DNA from: Sparassis latifolia
Lineage: Eukaryota > Basidiomycota > Agaricomycetes > Polyporales > Sparassidaceae
Assembly: GCA_018466975.1 (NCBI GenBank)
Contig: CM031558.1
Span: 1,364,001 to 1,428,000, forward strand
Direction: 5' to 3'
Length of the DNA stretch: 64,000 bases
The notes under the pieces are model-generated. The model was not told where the DNA came from, ran no database searches, and saw nothing but the letters and a program-made list of their open reading frames with translations. Of this stretch, positions 1-15,463 are shown in pieces. A program made the position numbers and the translations under genes. How positions within the stretch are numbered: position 1 is the first letter of the stretch; every line of letters starts with the position of its first letter.

Positions 1-1
1 C

Positions 2-4698
<4,697 letters not shown>

Positions 4699-4715
4699 AG
4701 GAGAAGAAACCCAGA

Positions 4716-4892
4716 ATGACTACCACGACGGTTTTCCTCATCATCTTCCTAATCGTCCTCCACTGCACAACCCTCGCCTTTCTTTGGATCATCCACCGAA
4801 TCCTTATCAGACGACTTGTCGAACACACACTCTTCACGCGAGACAGCCCGCACGCTAACAGCTGGGGTGATCAGAACGATGCCTGGAACTGA
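4716..4892 (+). CDS. 58-aa single-TM peptide in the 3' region of the gypsy element
   Basis: The ORF starts with ATG 17 bp after the pol stop, uses the same strand, and encodes 58 residues. After MTTTT there is a hydrophobic stretch of about 22 residues followed by a basic patch (HRILIRR), the pattern of a small single-pass membrane peptide. The last 14 bp overlap the start of the next small ORF. I do not recognise a family. The ORF could be a chance frame, but a second hydrophobic ORF coupled to it, in a region that is otherwise retrotransposon coding sequence, argues for something real. Confidence 0.45.
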   Translation: MTTTTVFLIIFLIVLHCTTLAFLWIIHRILIRRLVEHTLFTRDSPHANSWGDQNDAWN

Positions 4893-5028
4893 TCAGGCAG
4901 CTCTTATCTCTGTGGGAATACTCTTTATCGTCCAATGGATTTTCATCTATTTGATTATTACCCAGATCCACGACATTCTATTTCACATCACAGATAACCG
5001 CGACCCCCTTAACGACCGAAAGGTATAA
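4879..5028 (+). CDS. 49-aa single-TM peptide overlapping the previous ORF
   Basis: ATG at 4879 lies inside the end of the 58-aa ORF (14-bp overlap). The peptide has a short polar N-terminus, a hydrophobic run of about 24 residues from ALISVGI to YLIIT, and a charged tail. It resembles the preceding peptide in layout but not in sequence. No family is recognised. Together the two look like a coupled pair between pol and the zinc-knuckle ORF. Confidence 0.42.
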   Translation: MPGTDQAALISVGILFIVQWIFIYLIITQIHDILFHITDNRDPLNDRKV

Positions 5029-5054
5029 AAGGGGGAGAAAACGACATATCATCA

Positions 5055-5793
5055 ATGCCCACTTCCGCTATAGACGACCTTGTTCACAATATACTCGCTG
5101 AAGTCGCCTCCACAATTATGAGCATACCCGCATCGCCTACGCTTGTCAATGGAGTACCCTCTCGAGCACAGACACCCTTTATCCGCACCTCATCGCCCTC
5201 ACCTTCTATCGAACTCAGTCACGCATCGGACGAACAAGAATTTGCCACACGCCTGGTCTCGCTATCCGTGTTCCTGTCGACTTCACAGATATCCTCGTTG
5301 CCTTACGAAATCGCCCGCAAGATCGACAAGCGGTGGTTTCCATGCAACGAGCATTAGAAATGGTCGAGTGGATGCAGACGGCCAGACAAGAGCTCATCGC
5401 AGCAGAAGAAAGGACGAGTAGAGCCCGGACCAGAGTCGACCAAGTCTGGTCGTTGATGCGCAGTACGGTCACTCGTACAGCACAGGAGATTTGGAGGGAG
5501 CATGGGGACGAAGACATCGGACACATCCTCGGATACACCACTAATGGAATACCCACATCCACTCCTCGCCGTCGCCAGAACCAATTCCCGCTCGACCGCC
5601 TCCTCGCTCGCACGCACTCCAGTGGACGATCTCCGCTATCCCAACCATCTTTCTCGACTGCATCCACTTCTTCGGCCGCAGTCATCCCTACAGGAATGGA
5701 CGTATCCCCGAACAAGGATCACGAACCAGCCGGCGGACATGCTACAGATGTGGAGGAGATCATTATGTCCGCGACTGCCCCCGACGACGATGA
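5055..5793 (+). pseudogene. Third ORF of the gypsy element: Ser/Pro-rich and coiled-coil protein ending in a zinc knuckle, frameshifted
   Basis: ATG at 5055 opens a Ser/Thr/Pro-rich N-terminus. The frame breaks near 5243 and continues in the next frame with a helical, charged segment (about 5340-5490, MQRALEMVEWMQTARQEL). A further shift is needed to reach a zinc-knuckle-like motif at 5740-5778, CYRCGGDHYVRDC, followed by Arg-Arg-Arg and a stop at 5791-5793, just before the LTR. The spacing is CX2CX3HX4C, one residue shorter than canonical CX2CX4HX4C. Placement suggests an element-encoded nucleic-acid-binding accessory protein. The exact positions of the lesions are approximate. Confidence 0.5.
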
Positions 5794-5837
5794 AGATCAC
5801 AATATTTCTTGTGGGACAAGAAACGTTAGACGGGAGC

Positions 5838-6484
5838 TGATGTTACAACGCTCCCCACTTGTGGCGCGTCTTTTCTTTTTCTTTTCCTTGTTCCCTTTAC
5901 GTTACCAGACCACGTGATCCAACACGTGACTCATTGGAGCGCAACCTCCAATTCTTTACCCAGATGTCCAGAACCCCTAGTCTAGGGTTACACCGAATCC
6001 AACTCCGGACTTTCTTCTCATCGCGCATGCAAGATGTGCATGTACGCCTCATCTTTACCTCGTTCTGATACACGACTCGTTATCCCCATTAGTACTGATT
6101 ATCTCTCACGACCTTACTCAGCTTTCTCATACATATTATTTCCTCGCTGTTACCTTGCCCAGATATTGTTTCACCTTATCTAGCCAATGAACGATCTCGC
6201 ATTACTGCGTAGTACTGCGGATACCTTTTGTATAAGTAAACGACCTTGTCGAGCTGGATCCCCATCTCGACCTGGTTACCATTAAACCGGCTTTTCACTT
6301 GCCTTTGACTGAGATCGACCGTCAGTAGCAGACAGCTACTACGAGTCATAAGAACAAACTCTGATCGACCTTCAGTGCGAGGACATTGCCAGAAGTGTCA
6401 CTTGAACGGACTTGTGTCTTAGACTAAGACCTTGTCTCGTGACGACTCGACTAGACGCTCGTGTTTCGCTGCCGCGTAACATCA
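5838..6484 (+). repeat. 3' LTR of the gypsy element
   Basis: The LTR begins TGATGTTAC and ends GTAACATCA, a perfect 9-bp terminal inverted repeat with TG...CA ends, 647 bp apart. A short purine run (GGGAGC) sits directly upstream and could be the polypurine tract. The 5' copy is outside the window, so LTR-LTR divergence and the target-site duplication cannot be read. Confidence 0.8.
6184..6236 (+). promoter_or_regulatory. Putative LTR promoter: CCAAT box and TATA-like box
   Basis: CCAAT at 6184-6188 and TATAAG at 6231-6236 lie about 45 bp apart inside the LTR, as expected for a U3 RNA polymerase II promoter. This is inferred from the motifs only. Confidence 0.35.
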
Positions 6485-7342
6485 TCCTACACAGATCTTC
6501 TGTGAATTTCAGTTGCAATATGTTATGGGTGGCTGTGGTTCCAGGATACCAAGGGTGCGTGCATCAATATTTGATGGTCATTGGTAGTCTTGCCGCCCTC
6601 ATTACATGTTTGTCTGGATTGGGGTGATTCCATGCCAAATAGGCACATATATTTGGGAGTTGGCTTTGGTTTGGTCCAATATATTTGTTGACTAGGTATC
6701 TCATGTCCAGTGTAGTGGTGAGCACTGGGGTTAGCAGTATAGCTGAGATTTCATGCATAGAATGGGTGCTGTTGCATCTAACAGTGAAATGTAAGGTCTT
6801 ACCAGAAACATAAGAGCTATCATCCTGCTTGAGTTGCACGAGAATTCCGGATGTTCACAATTCTTATTGTTCTTGGCAGAAGCTGCATAGTCTTATCTGC
6901 GGTTATACTCAGGGCTATAAGCCTTCTACACCTTCCATATATTTTACACCTTGTAATGACTTACAATTGCCGATAAGACCCGTACCAGAAAGATGCAAAT
7001 TTCCTGATGGACAAAGAAGGAAATTTGCTTATATAAAGTGGAGCATCTAGAACTGTATATATACAGAAATCTATTTTAGGACGCGAAATCACGCGCCCCG
7101 ACGCATCTTGACCCGCCATCACTATCTTCCTATTTGGGAACTAAGGCACAATTTCTAACACATTGACACAGACAAACATGTCTGTGGAGCACCATACAGC
7201 TCGGGAGTCACATCACAACATGCAGGAGGTGGTGAGTGGAGAAGAAGAGAGACGATACACAGAAGGACGGATGCACCAAAGTTCAACATGCATACCGATC
7301 ACTTTAGGGCCAGCAGCAGGAACTCGTATGATAGCTATGATA
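6485..7342. other. Non-coding stretch between LTR and Plavaka element; holds an old transposon-end fragment
   Basis: No convincing gene. Positions 6854-7009 are a diverged direct repeat of 14370-14525 and end with the same AGATGCAAATT..GATG signature, so this is probably the end of another Plavaka-like copy. The rest is AT-rich with no clear coding signal. Confidence 0.5.
6854..7009 (+). repeat. Diverged direct repeat, copy 1 (Plavaka end-like)
   Basis: About 150 bp aligning by eye with 14370-14525. Shared segments include CATAGTCTTATCTG, CCATATATTTTA and AGAAAGATGCAAATT. Both copies end in a CTGATG/CCGATG signature similar to the proposed terminal repeat of the adjacent DNA transposon. Confidence 0.6.
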
Positions 7343-7390
7343 CATCGGGGAATTCGCCTGGAACTGGTATGACCTTGCAGCGATGACAAG
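7343..7390 (+). repeat. Left terminal inverted repeat of the Plavaka-type element
   Basis: The reverse complement of this segment aligns with 14831-14877: both share a CTTGTCA.CGCTGCAAG block and a CCAGGCGAATTCCC.GATG block separated by about 10-12 less conserved bases. Confidence 0.55.
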
Positions 7391-8051
7391 GCATGAGAAG
7401 AACGGCGGGTGTTTGTACTTGTATATATGACCTTCTAATAGAGGGTAAGGATGGCGCCAGCCTGCAAGGCCGCGTCACCATGACCCCACTTTGTCGGCCC
7501 GCCGTCGGTCTGGTCCTCGTCTTACATGATCCCACCCCACTGGTCGCTGTCTTACCACCTGTTATCGCCAGCTCGGCCTCCTTGTCTGTATCTTAGATGT
7601 GGGTATCTGCTGCTCCTCGATCTGCCGGCTTCAAGTTTTCATTGAGGGCTAGCGACGACCTGTCTTCGGTTCGGGCATTCTGCACTGAATGTAAGGTCTC
7701 ACATTTGAATGTTGAGGTCGCTGAGCTAGCAAGAGTGCCGCGCTTAGCTGGCAATGGTAGCCACTCCACGACGGTTGTACGGTCGTTCTGCCGTCGTCGT
7801 AGGTAAAATGTATCAACAGCAATTCAGATTTTCAATAGTCTATGGCGAAGTTTCTGCAGCAGTAAGTTTTCGATATCCCGAGAACAGGAGGAGCAGCCAT
7901 ATTTTGATTTTTCCCACAGTGCATGATCGGCATCCTATCGCGCCCGGTTTCTCATTCCGCTCAAAAATGGAGCCTAACTCGACGCAGTGGTCACTAGCAT
8001 TTAGGCCAGCTGCATTTCTCACTTCCACCACCTCCGAGTCCACCCTTGACC

Positions 8052-11000
8052 ATGTCAACACCACAAATATTTCCTTGTCCTGCCTGCCACAGAGCTTTTT
8101 CAACCGAGAGCGGCTCACAGAGACATCTGGGGGCCTGTGTGCCTTACCAGCAGTATCAAGCCACTATGCTGCAGCGCGTGCAGGCATCTCGGCCTTGCAG
8201 GAGCCTAAGCAGCGACACATCGTGCCGCCTACAGGGCTAGGACTGCCTGCGCAGACTCGGATGGTGTCTGTTGCAGGTCCCAGTGCGACTGGTGGCGTAC
8301 CTTCTGTGGACGACATCCCACTGGTAAGTCCTCATGCTCCACCTTCTCGGGCTCTGTTTGACATCTAGACAGATATCCGATTTTTCAATGCACCTTGACA
8401 TGGATGTTGTCCCTTCCATGTCCTCCGATCTGACAGCTATTGAGCCCACGGCACCCATACCTACATCCTACACTCCTGACGGCCGACCCATTTGGTCAAA
8501 CTGTAGCTGCCTACCTGTACGCTATAAAGACTGGGTCCCGGAGGGTCCAGCACCTCTTCCGGTGGAATCTGAAGAAGAAGCCGTCTCTGATATCTCAGGA
8601 CCTGCGCTTGTGAGCGAGAGTGTCGTTCCAGAGGTGCCACTACTGCCGTCTTTTCAGACAGTTTGTACCACCCCTAATTCATTTGGTCTCATATGTGAGT
8701 ATGCGATCAGCCCCTGCACGATCCCGAAGATGGCATCTCAGCGGAGAATCTTATGGATGGAGCTTACAGTCTAGTTGGCACATCTCATGGTGTCAATCCC
8801 TCTGTCGGCAATCCCTCCATTACCCAGATTCACCTTATCCCAACCGCTCGTCATACTTGCTTGGGGATTATTACTGGAATGGGAGCACAATGAAATCCAA
8901 GTCTGACTTCAAGAAGCTGTGCAATATTCTCCAGGATCCTGAGTTCATGCCTGCCGATATTAAAGACACGAAATGGGACACGATAGATCGGCAGCTTGGG
9001 GATGATGGACCTAAATCCATCTTTAGCACAGCAGATGACTGGCATGAAGGTTCAGTGAAGATTCGAATTCCGTCTGGCAAGAAGGGGGTCCAGGGAGCAG
9101 ACTTTACAATATCGGGGATTTTCTATCGACCCCTGGAGGAGGTGATCTCGACGGTATTTGCGAGTGAGAGGAGCAAAGAGTTTCATTTCAAGCCTTATAG
9201 GCTCCTGTGGCAGTGTCTCAGCAGTGAAACAGCCCCTCAGGAGGTGTATGGAGAGATGTACTCATCGTCGGCATTCCGCCAGGCACACACAGATTTGCAG
9301 GCCAGTCCACCTGAACCACAATGTGGTTCACTCCATGCCGTGGTAGCTTGTATGGTTTGGTCAGATTCCACTCATCTCGCTGAGTTCAGCAATGCCTCAC
9401 TGTGGCCAGTTTATCTCTCTTTTGGCAACCAGTCGAAGTACGAGCATGGAAAGCTGACTGCCAAAGCATGCCATCATGTTGCATATATACCAAAGGTATG
9501 TCGCTGCTGCCAACTGGAGTTGTACTGGGAGCTGAAGGATAAAAACAGTTACCAGACAATATTCAAGACTTCATCCGTGAGCACAATGGGAAGGAGGCCA
9601 CAGCGCAAATGTTGGTGCATTATCGCCGTGAGCTGATGCATGCTGTCTGGAAGCTGTTGTTGGGGGACCGCTTCGAGGAGGTTTGCTGCCATGGGATTGT
9701 GGTGAGGTGTGGCGAGGGCATCATGCGCCGGCTGTATCCGCGTTTTTTCACTTATTCAGCAGACTATCCGGAGAAGTAAGCACAGTGATCAGAGTGTTGG
9801 ACATAGCTCATTGAGGCTCACTGTGGTTTTAAGGGTACTTCTGGCAACAATTCGTGACATGGGTGGATGTCCATGTCCAAGATGTCTGATTGCAAAGAAG
9901 GATATCCACCAACTCGCCACCGTGACTGATATGTGCCGTCGTCATGACACTGCTCGTGTAGATGATGACGGGCGTCGCTCCAAGGTCCAGCAAGCCCAAA
10001 AGTTCATTTACAAGCTTGGCTACATTGTGAATAGTACCGTAGTAGATGAGATCTTGAAGGCAGAGTCATTGGTGCCTACTGAGGTGAGTACATCGTGCAT
10101 GCAGAGTTCTAGAGATGTACATTGACTACGTTATGGTTAGAATGCATTTGCGGCATAACTGGCCAAATTTTTGACAAACTTTTTCGAACTTTTCGTGCCC
10201 AATTTTCTGCACGAGTGGGAGCTGGGAGTATGGAAGCAGATCCTTATACACCTGATCTGCATCCTCCATGCGGTCAAGGGTGGTAAAGTGCAGGAGTTTG
10301 ATGCTCGCTTCCGTCAAGTCCCTATTTTTGGGCGGACACCATTCGCAAATTCAGTGCGAATGTCTCAGAAATGAAGAAGCTTGCTGCAAGGAACTTCGAG
10401 GACATTCTTCAGGTGAGTTCTGCGACTCGCTGGTCTGTGTTCCATGTGTTTGACCTCTTTTTAGTGCATCATTCCGGTATTCGAGGGTCTTCTCCCACAG
10501 CCTTATGATGGTCAAATACAAGATCTGCTCTTTGTGACTGCACAGCTGCATGATCTGCACAAGTTGCGCATCCACACAGAACACATGCTAACCATCACCG
10601 AGCAAGTGACCATGGATTTTGCTCAGCTCCTCCGCCGATTCAAAGTGACGACATGCGCCGCATTTGATACTGTCGAGCTGCCTAAGAAGAAAGCTGCACA
10701 TCTACGTTGGCAGGCCCGCGAGCGCAGACCAACCACTGGTACTGCTTCTACAGTTGCTCACCCAGCAACATCAAATGTCAATGCTATTGATGTCACCAGG
10801 CCACAGAGAAAGGAGTTCAATATGAACACATATAAGTGTCATTCTCTTGGTGACTACCCGAGGACAATTCGTGAGCATGGCACCACCGATTCATACACTA
10901 TGCAGATTGTACGTGAATCATATTCTCTGAACCGAGTTGCAGATCTGACGCTGGAAGGTGTAGGGTGAACTTGAGCACTGCAAGGCAAAGCAGAGGTTTG

Positions 11001-12208
11001 AGCGCATGAGCAAGAAGGACTACACAAAGCAACTGGCAGCCATTGAGCGATGACAGTCCAGGTTGCAAGACATGGGCGAGTGTATCGGCACACCACGATA
11101 TGCTTGTGATGTGGTGGAAGAAATGGATCAGGAAGTGGTGTCAATACCTGCAGATGTTCACTATCGCATCGCAGCCTCACAAAAGGATCCTTCTCACATA
11201 CCGACATAGTTGCGCCGTCATCTGGGTGATCCTGCCACCCATGTGAGTATCCACAGTACTGGCACTGGGCATGTCGTACTGAAAATTTTGTAGTTTTTCA
11301 TGTAACATCTCAAGGACTTCCTGCTAGACATCATGTACCATCAAGAGGGTACTCGTTTGCCATTATGGACTGATGCTGATTGTGCACGAGTCGCGATCAA
11401 AGATGATCAGATATATGACCATAGGACACTACAACTCAACTACACGACATATGATGTGCGACGTGAGCAAGACACAATTAATCCATCCACAGATCACCGA
11501 GATGTGATGGTGCTCGCAAATGATGACGACCCACATGCTCATCCATTTTGGTATGCCCGGGTGCTTGGTATATATCACGTCAATGCCGTCGACCTCTCAC
11601 CCGATTCTCAAGCTGTCCTGCAGCATGTCGAGTTCCTATTTGTGCAGTGGTTTGGCATTAATCCCGACTGGTCCGGAGGATGGGCAGCTAGGCAGTTGGA
11701 TCGTATTGGGTTTGTTCCTGTGACTGATGATGATGCCTTTGGTTTCATCAGTCCTGCTCATGTTCTGCGTGCATGTCACCTCATTCCTGCCTTTGCTGAA
11801 GGGCGCACACGTAGTCTATTGACGACATCCCACATAGCACGATGGGAAGCAGAGTCTGATGACTGGGAACATTTCTACGTCAATCGGTGGGTGTGCTATA
11901 TAATATCTGCATCAGACAGCTTGACCGTTTCATCATGCAGGTTTGTGGACCATGACATGCTCATGCGATATATCAGTGGAGCTATTGGTCATGCACCCAT
12001 TCATAAATCTGCACCCACTGATTTTCCGATGGGTACCCCACCACCTGTGGACAGTAATGTAGCAGACCTCAGGAGCGATGCTGCAATATCCGGAGTTGCT
12101 GAAGAGCATGCAGAGGACCATGATGATGAGATGGAACTGGAAGATGATGACAAGGGTGCCAATGCCGATATGGATGTTGATGTGGAGGATGATTACGGTA
12201 ACTTGTAG
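8052..12208 (+). pseudogene. Plavaka-family transposase with C-terminal DUF6830-like region
   Basis: ATG 8052 opens a C2H2 finger (CPACHRAF..RHLGAC). Conserved blocks typical of Plavaka proteins follow over many exons: FYRPLEEVI, a LWPVYLSFGNQSK block (about 9400-9440), YSADYPEK with GGCPCPRC (about 9755-9885), FLHEWELGVWK (about 10205), then YDVRREQDTINP and HPFWYARVLG (about 11445-11565) and a terminal FVDHDMLMRYISGAIGH reached by an intron at 11887-11940. This family is a CACTA-like DNA transposase of Agaricomycetes. Lesions: an in-frame TAA at 10156-10158, a probable lost base near 10334, TGA at 11051-11053, and other frame changes. Exon limits are approximate. Confidence 0.8.
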
Positions 12209-12534
12209 CTCAGCCTGGATTACGAACCATTCTCAGAGTGATAAGCCTATTCCTTGGAGGTGCGGCATGCTGTGCTGCCATCTGGACCACATGCCACCTC
12301 GCAATCTGTGCCGATGCTACTGGAGATCGAACTAGTGCTGTGATGAATGTGCCCCATCTGGTACATTCAATTTGCCTATGCCCTGTGCCACGCCCATGTG
12401 ATGAACGCGTCAACAGCACGACCGAACCTTATTTTGTTGAATCAGTTTCAACAACGGGTGGATATAAAACCCCTCATCATCTGGTCCGGTGAGTCATCAC
12501 TCATTCCGCAGTGTCACCGCCCTTCTTCTCCCCC

Positions 12535-14040
12535 ATGAGCATCACCCAGCCCACCCCCATCTCCCACACAGGGCAGCTTGGTCCGATATCCACCACTCAT
12601 CCGACTGCTTCCTCACTTACTGTCACTGATGTCGCCCAGACTAGCGACATCACTTCGACTGCCGAATGCACCAACACCCGTGGCCCCAAGCGCGCCCTTA
12701 TTGATATCGAGCTCACCGACTCCGGACGCAAGAAGGCATCCAAGAAGAATCCTCTGGTCTATGAGGGGTGCCACTTTGGTCGCACTGTGGAAATGTTCAC
12801 CCTCATCACAATCATTATCAACGAGGGTGTTGCCTGCGAGCAGGCGGCCGGTGCCAAACTAATCTATTCAGAGGAGCAAGCTTATATTTTTATACTGTTG
12901 TGAACATGCGCTGACAACCTTACAGGCAAGACAAGAATTATCAGTCATATCTGCAGCTTGACACAATGATGCCGGGTTTGGTTGATGCTGTATTTCACGG
13001 CAATGTGCCCGTCCGTGATGCTGCTGCTGCGGTAAGCATTATACTAGATTCTGAGGCATACTACAAATGCTCAGTGCCTTGCAAACCCTGGTAGGTCCAG
13101 CATGGTGTCCGAGCGGCGTGCTCAGATGATACCAGTAGCTTGAAGAAGGCCGTCATTGAATGGCTCGCTGAAGACATCACAAAGTCAGAGATCCCAATCA
13201 ATCCCACCACAAAACCGGGGAGAGAATTTAATCATCCGGTCACTGAAAAGCTCCTTTGCCCGGTCGTTTTGGACTGGAGTAACCTCGAGTAGGTCTTTCA
13301 ACAGATTCAAAAATTAGTGTTCCTTATTTTTGATTTTAGCACGCAGTTGGAACTCAAGGAGGGCTGCGCCTACATTGAAGATCATCTCGTCAACTCTTCA
13401 GATTGGCCTGCATTCCTCTACAGTGAATACAACCCTCAGATGCCATGGGTCGGGATGCTACATGGCTCATTACTTCTCAAGGTCAGTGTTGACACCGTGA
13501 CAGTGCCCCCTCTATTACATTAACCACTGGCCGTACCTAGGGCTTCAAACATGTGTTCCTGAGCCCGACAGCTGCGAACTATGAGAGCGGCGAAGGGCGA
13601 GGTACTTGATCCAGCAATGCTGCACTTCACGGGATGACCGTGGTCACACTGGCGTCCATTGCCTACATCACCACGCATGTATGTCTACTCGGTAGATTCT
13701 AGATCACTCTTATCTGACTGATATTCTAGCTTCTCTTTGCCCTATCCTCGAGCTGCGTTTTCAACAAGTTTAATGTGGATGTAGATTTGGTGGGCTTTTA
13801 TCGGAGCATCAAGGGTTTCTTCTATAATTCTGAATGGGCTGACGAGGCTCAGGATCTTCTGGACTGGTGGAACCGGTGAGATGCACTTTGGTTGTGTCAT
13901 GTTTACGAGGCTAATGACCATGACTGCCTTTCAGCCAGATCTTTCCTGCTCTTTACCAGGCTCCTGCCACCATGATGAAGGGCAGCCATCAAATGGCACG
14001 TATGCGTGCTGCGAAGACTGCACGTGCCATTGCCGCCTAA
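12535..14040 (+). pseudogene. DUF6698-like protein gene inside the Plavaka-type element, one nonsense codon
   Basis: The ATG at 12535 gives a Ser/Thr-rich start, a nuclear-localisation-like RGPKRAL..SGRKKASKK patch, then GCHFGRTVEM. Later exons show SDDTSSLKKAVIEWL (about 13120), LLCPVVLDW (about 13255), WPAFLYSEYNP (about 13405), FKHVFLSP (about 13545), ASIAYITT (about 13650), LLFALSSS, and a terminal LLDWWNRQIFP, matching the order I know for the fungal DUF6698 family. A TGA at 13607-13609 stands where relatives have Arg, so the reading frame is interrupted. The function of DUF6698 is unknown. Its position inside the transposon ends suggests an element-borne companion gene. Confidence 0.7.
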
Positions 14041-14830
14041 CTGGAACCGTAAGATCTCGGTATCTCGATATTTTTATGATTATATACCCAGTAGCCCCGT
14101 ATTGCTATAAATAGAATTTATTTATTCATTCCGAACCAATGACTGAGATCTGGCCGACATTGACAAGGATGATCACCTATGGTAGCACAATAGTAAACAG
14201 CCAGATCTGTGACACCTTGGCAGTCTGTGCCAATTTCGATGGGTCTTGCCCATCGCTGCATAGTCTTACATGCGAAGACATTTGTACTACCAGCTCACAA
14301 CACCGTGAAGAGCTTGCAAGAGCTTCTACACTTGTGAAAGGCTACAAGACACCCAGAGACTTCCTGGTTCTCACAATTATTACTGTTCTTGGCAAAGGCC
14401 GCATAGTCTTATCTGTGGTTGTATTGCCGACTACAAGCCTTATACATCTGCCATATATTTTATACCTTATAACAACCTACAATCGCTCACAAGACCTACG
14501 CCAGAAAGATGCAAATTCCCCGATGTAGGGTACAGGGAAAAGCACGGCGCGTCACATTATCAGCTATCTCTTGTTCAGAGGAGTCAAGGTGGGAACACTC
14601 TGACAAGACGTTGCAAGCTGAACATCAAGCTGGGCTGCGGCCGGGAAGGTGTTACAAGATGTGTAGAATGCAGAGTAACTCCGGAGATCGAAAAGAATAG
14701 CAATGGCCCATGCGCATGCTCTGGGCATAGTTATACCATAGCGACGAAGACCCACAAGATATGTACCAGCACGACGCGTCAATTGTAAGCTCTTACACGC
14801 GGTTACAAACTCGCATCACACTTGGTCACG
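14041..14830. other. Non-coding 3' region of the Plavaka-type element
   Basis: Apart from the direct repeat at 14370-14525 no gene-like signal is seen. Short open frames here lack conserved motifs. Confidence 0.5.
14370..14525 (+). repeat. Diverged direct repeat, copy 2 (Plavaka end-like)
   Basis: Second copy of the sequence at 6854-7009. It ends in GCAAATTCCCCGATG, close to the proposed terminal sequence GGCGAATTCCCGATG at 14863-14877. Confidence 0.6.
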
Positions 14831-14877
14831 CTTGTCAGCGCTGCAAGCTCAAACAAGATCCAGGCGAATTCCCGATG
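14831..14877 (-). repeat. Right terminal inverted repeat of the Plavaka-type element
   Basis: Inverted relative to 7343-7390, with the conserved CCAGGCGAATTCCC end and the internal CTTGTCAGCGCTGCAAG block. Confidence 0.55.
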
Positions 14878-15463
14878 AGAGGAGTGGTATGTGCCCTCGG
14901 TGTGGCATCTGCACCTGATGGTGTTCCTAGCGCGTCCTCTTCTTTATTTCTTCTCCTCTCATTGCTGACCCTCCCCCTCCCCCTTTTTTCTTCTCTGGTG
15001 ATCTGTTTAATACTCAACCATCTTCATGGGTGGAAAGCTGAGCCAGGCTGGTGGATGTGTGTGTGACATCCAGAGAGCTGCACCATGTATATCTGCCACA
15101 AGGAACCTGTCATGATAGTATCAATGTGCAATAAGTTGGTGCATTTGCTCGCTCATACTATGCCCAACTGTTGAGTTGAAGTACCCCCCTACTTGGTGGT
15201 CATACTTGTGTTACACATGGTAATGCACCCCAAATGGCTGAAGGCATCACAGCGCAAGTGACTTCAGTGAGACATGCACAAAATAAAAGAGACTCATTCA
15301 ATATTTGGCTGTTCACCATCAAGCTCAAAGACTGTAAATAAAGGATATCATGGTTGTGTTTACAGTTTCAAATGGAAATAACTGTATGACGGCAGATCCT
15401 GTTTTCTTGAGCAAGATACGGTACCATGAAACTGGAATTATGTGAGAAAGATATCAAACTATG
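14878..15463. other. Intergenic, no gene seen
   Basis: Contains a pyrimidine-rich tract (about 14940-15000) and AT-rich sequence that may be the 3' region of the next minus-strand gene. No coding signal. Confidence 0.5.

Larger units (their letters stand above)
7343..14877 (+). mobile_element. Plavaka-type (CACTA-like) DNA transposon, decayed
   Basis: Two inverted segments, 7343-7390 (CATCGGGGAATTCGCCTGGA..., ending at ...CGATGACAAG) and 14831-14877 (CTTGTCAGCG... to GGCGAATTCCCGATG), bracket a Plavaka-like transposase and a DUF6698-like gene on the same strand. A second end-like sequence at 14370-14525 makes the right boundary uncertain (14525 or 14877). No target duplication was found. Both genes contain stops and frameshifts, so the copy is non-autonomous now. 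Confidence 0.65.
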
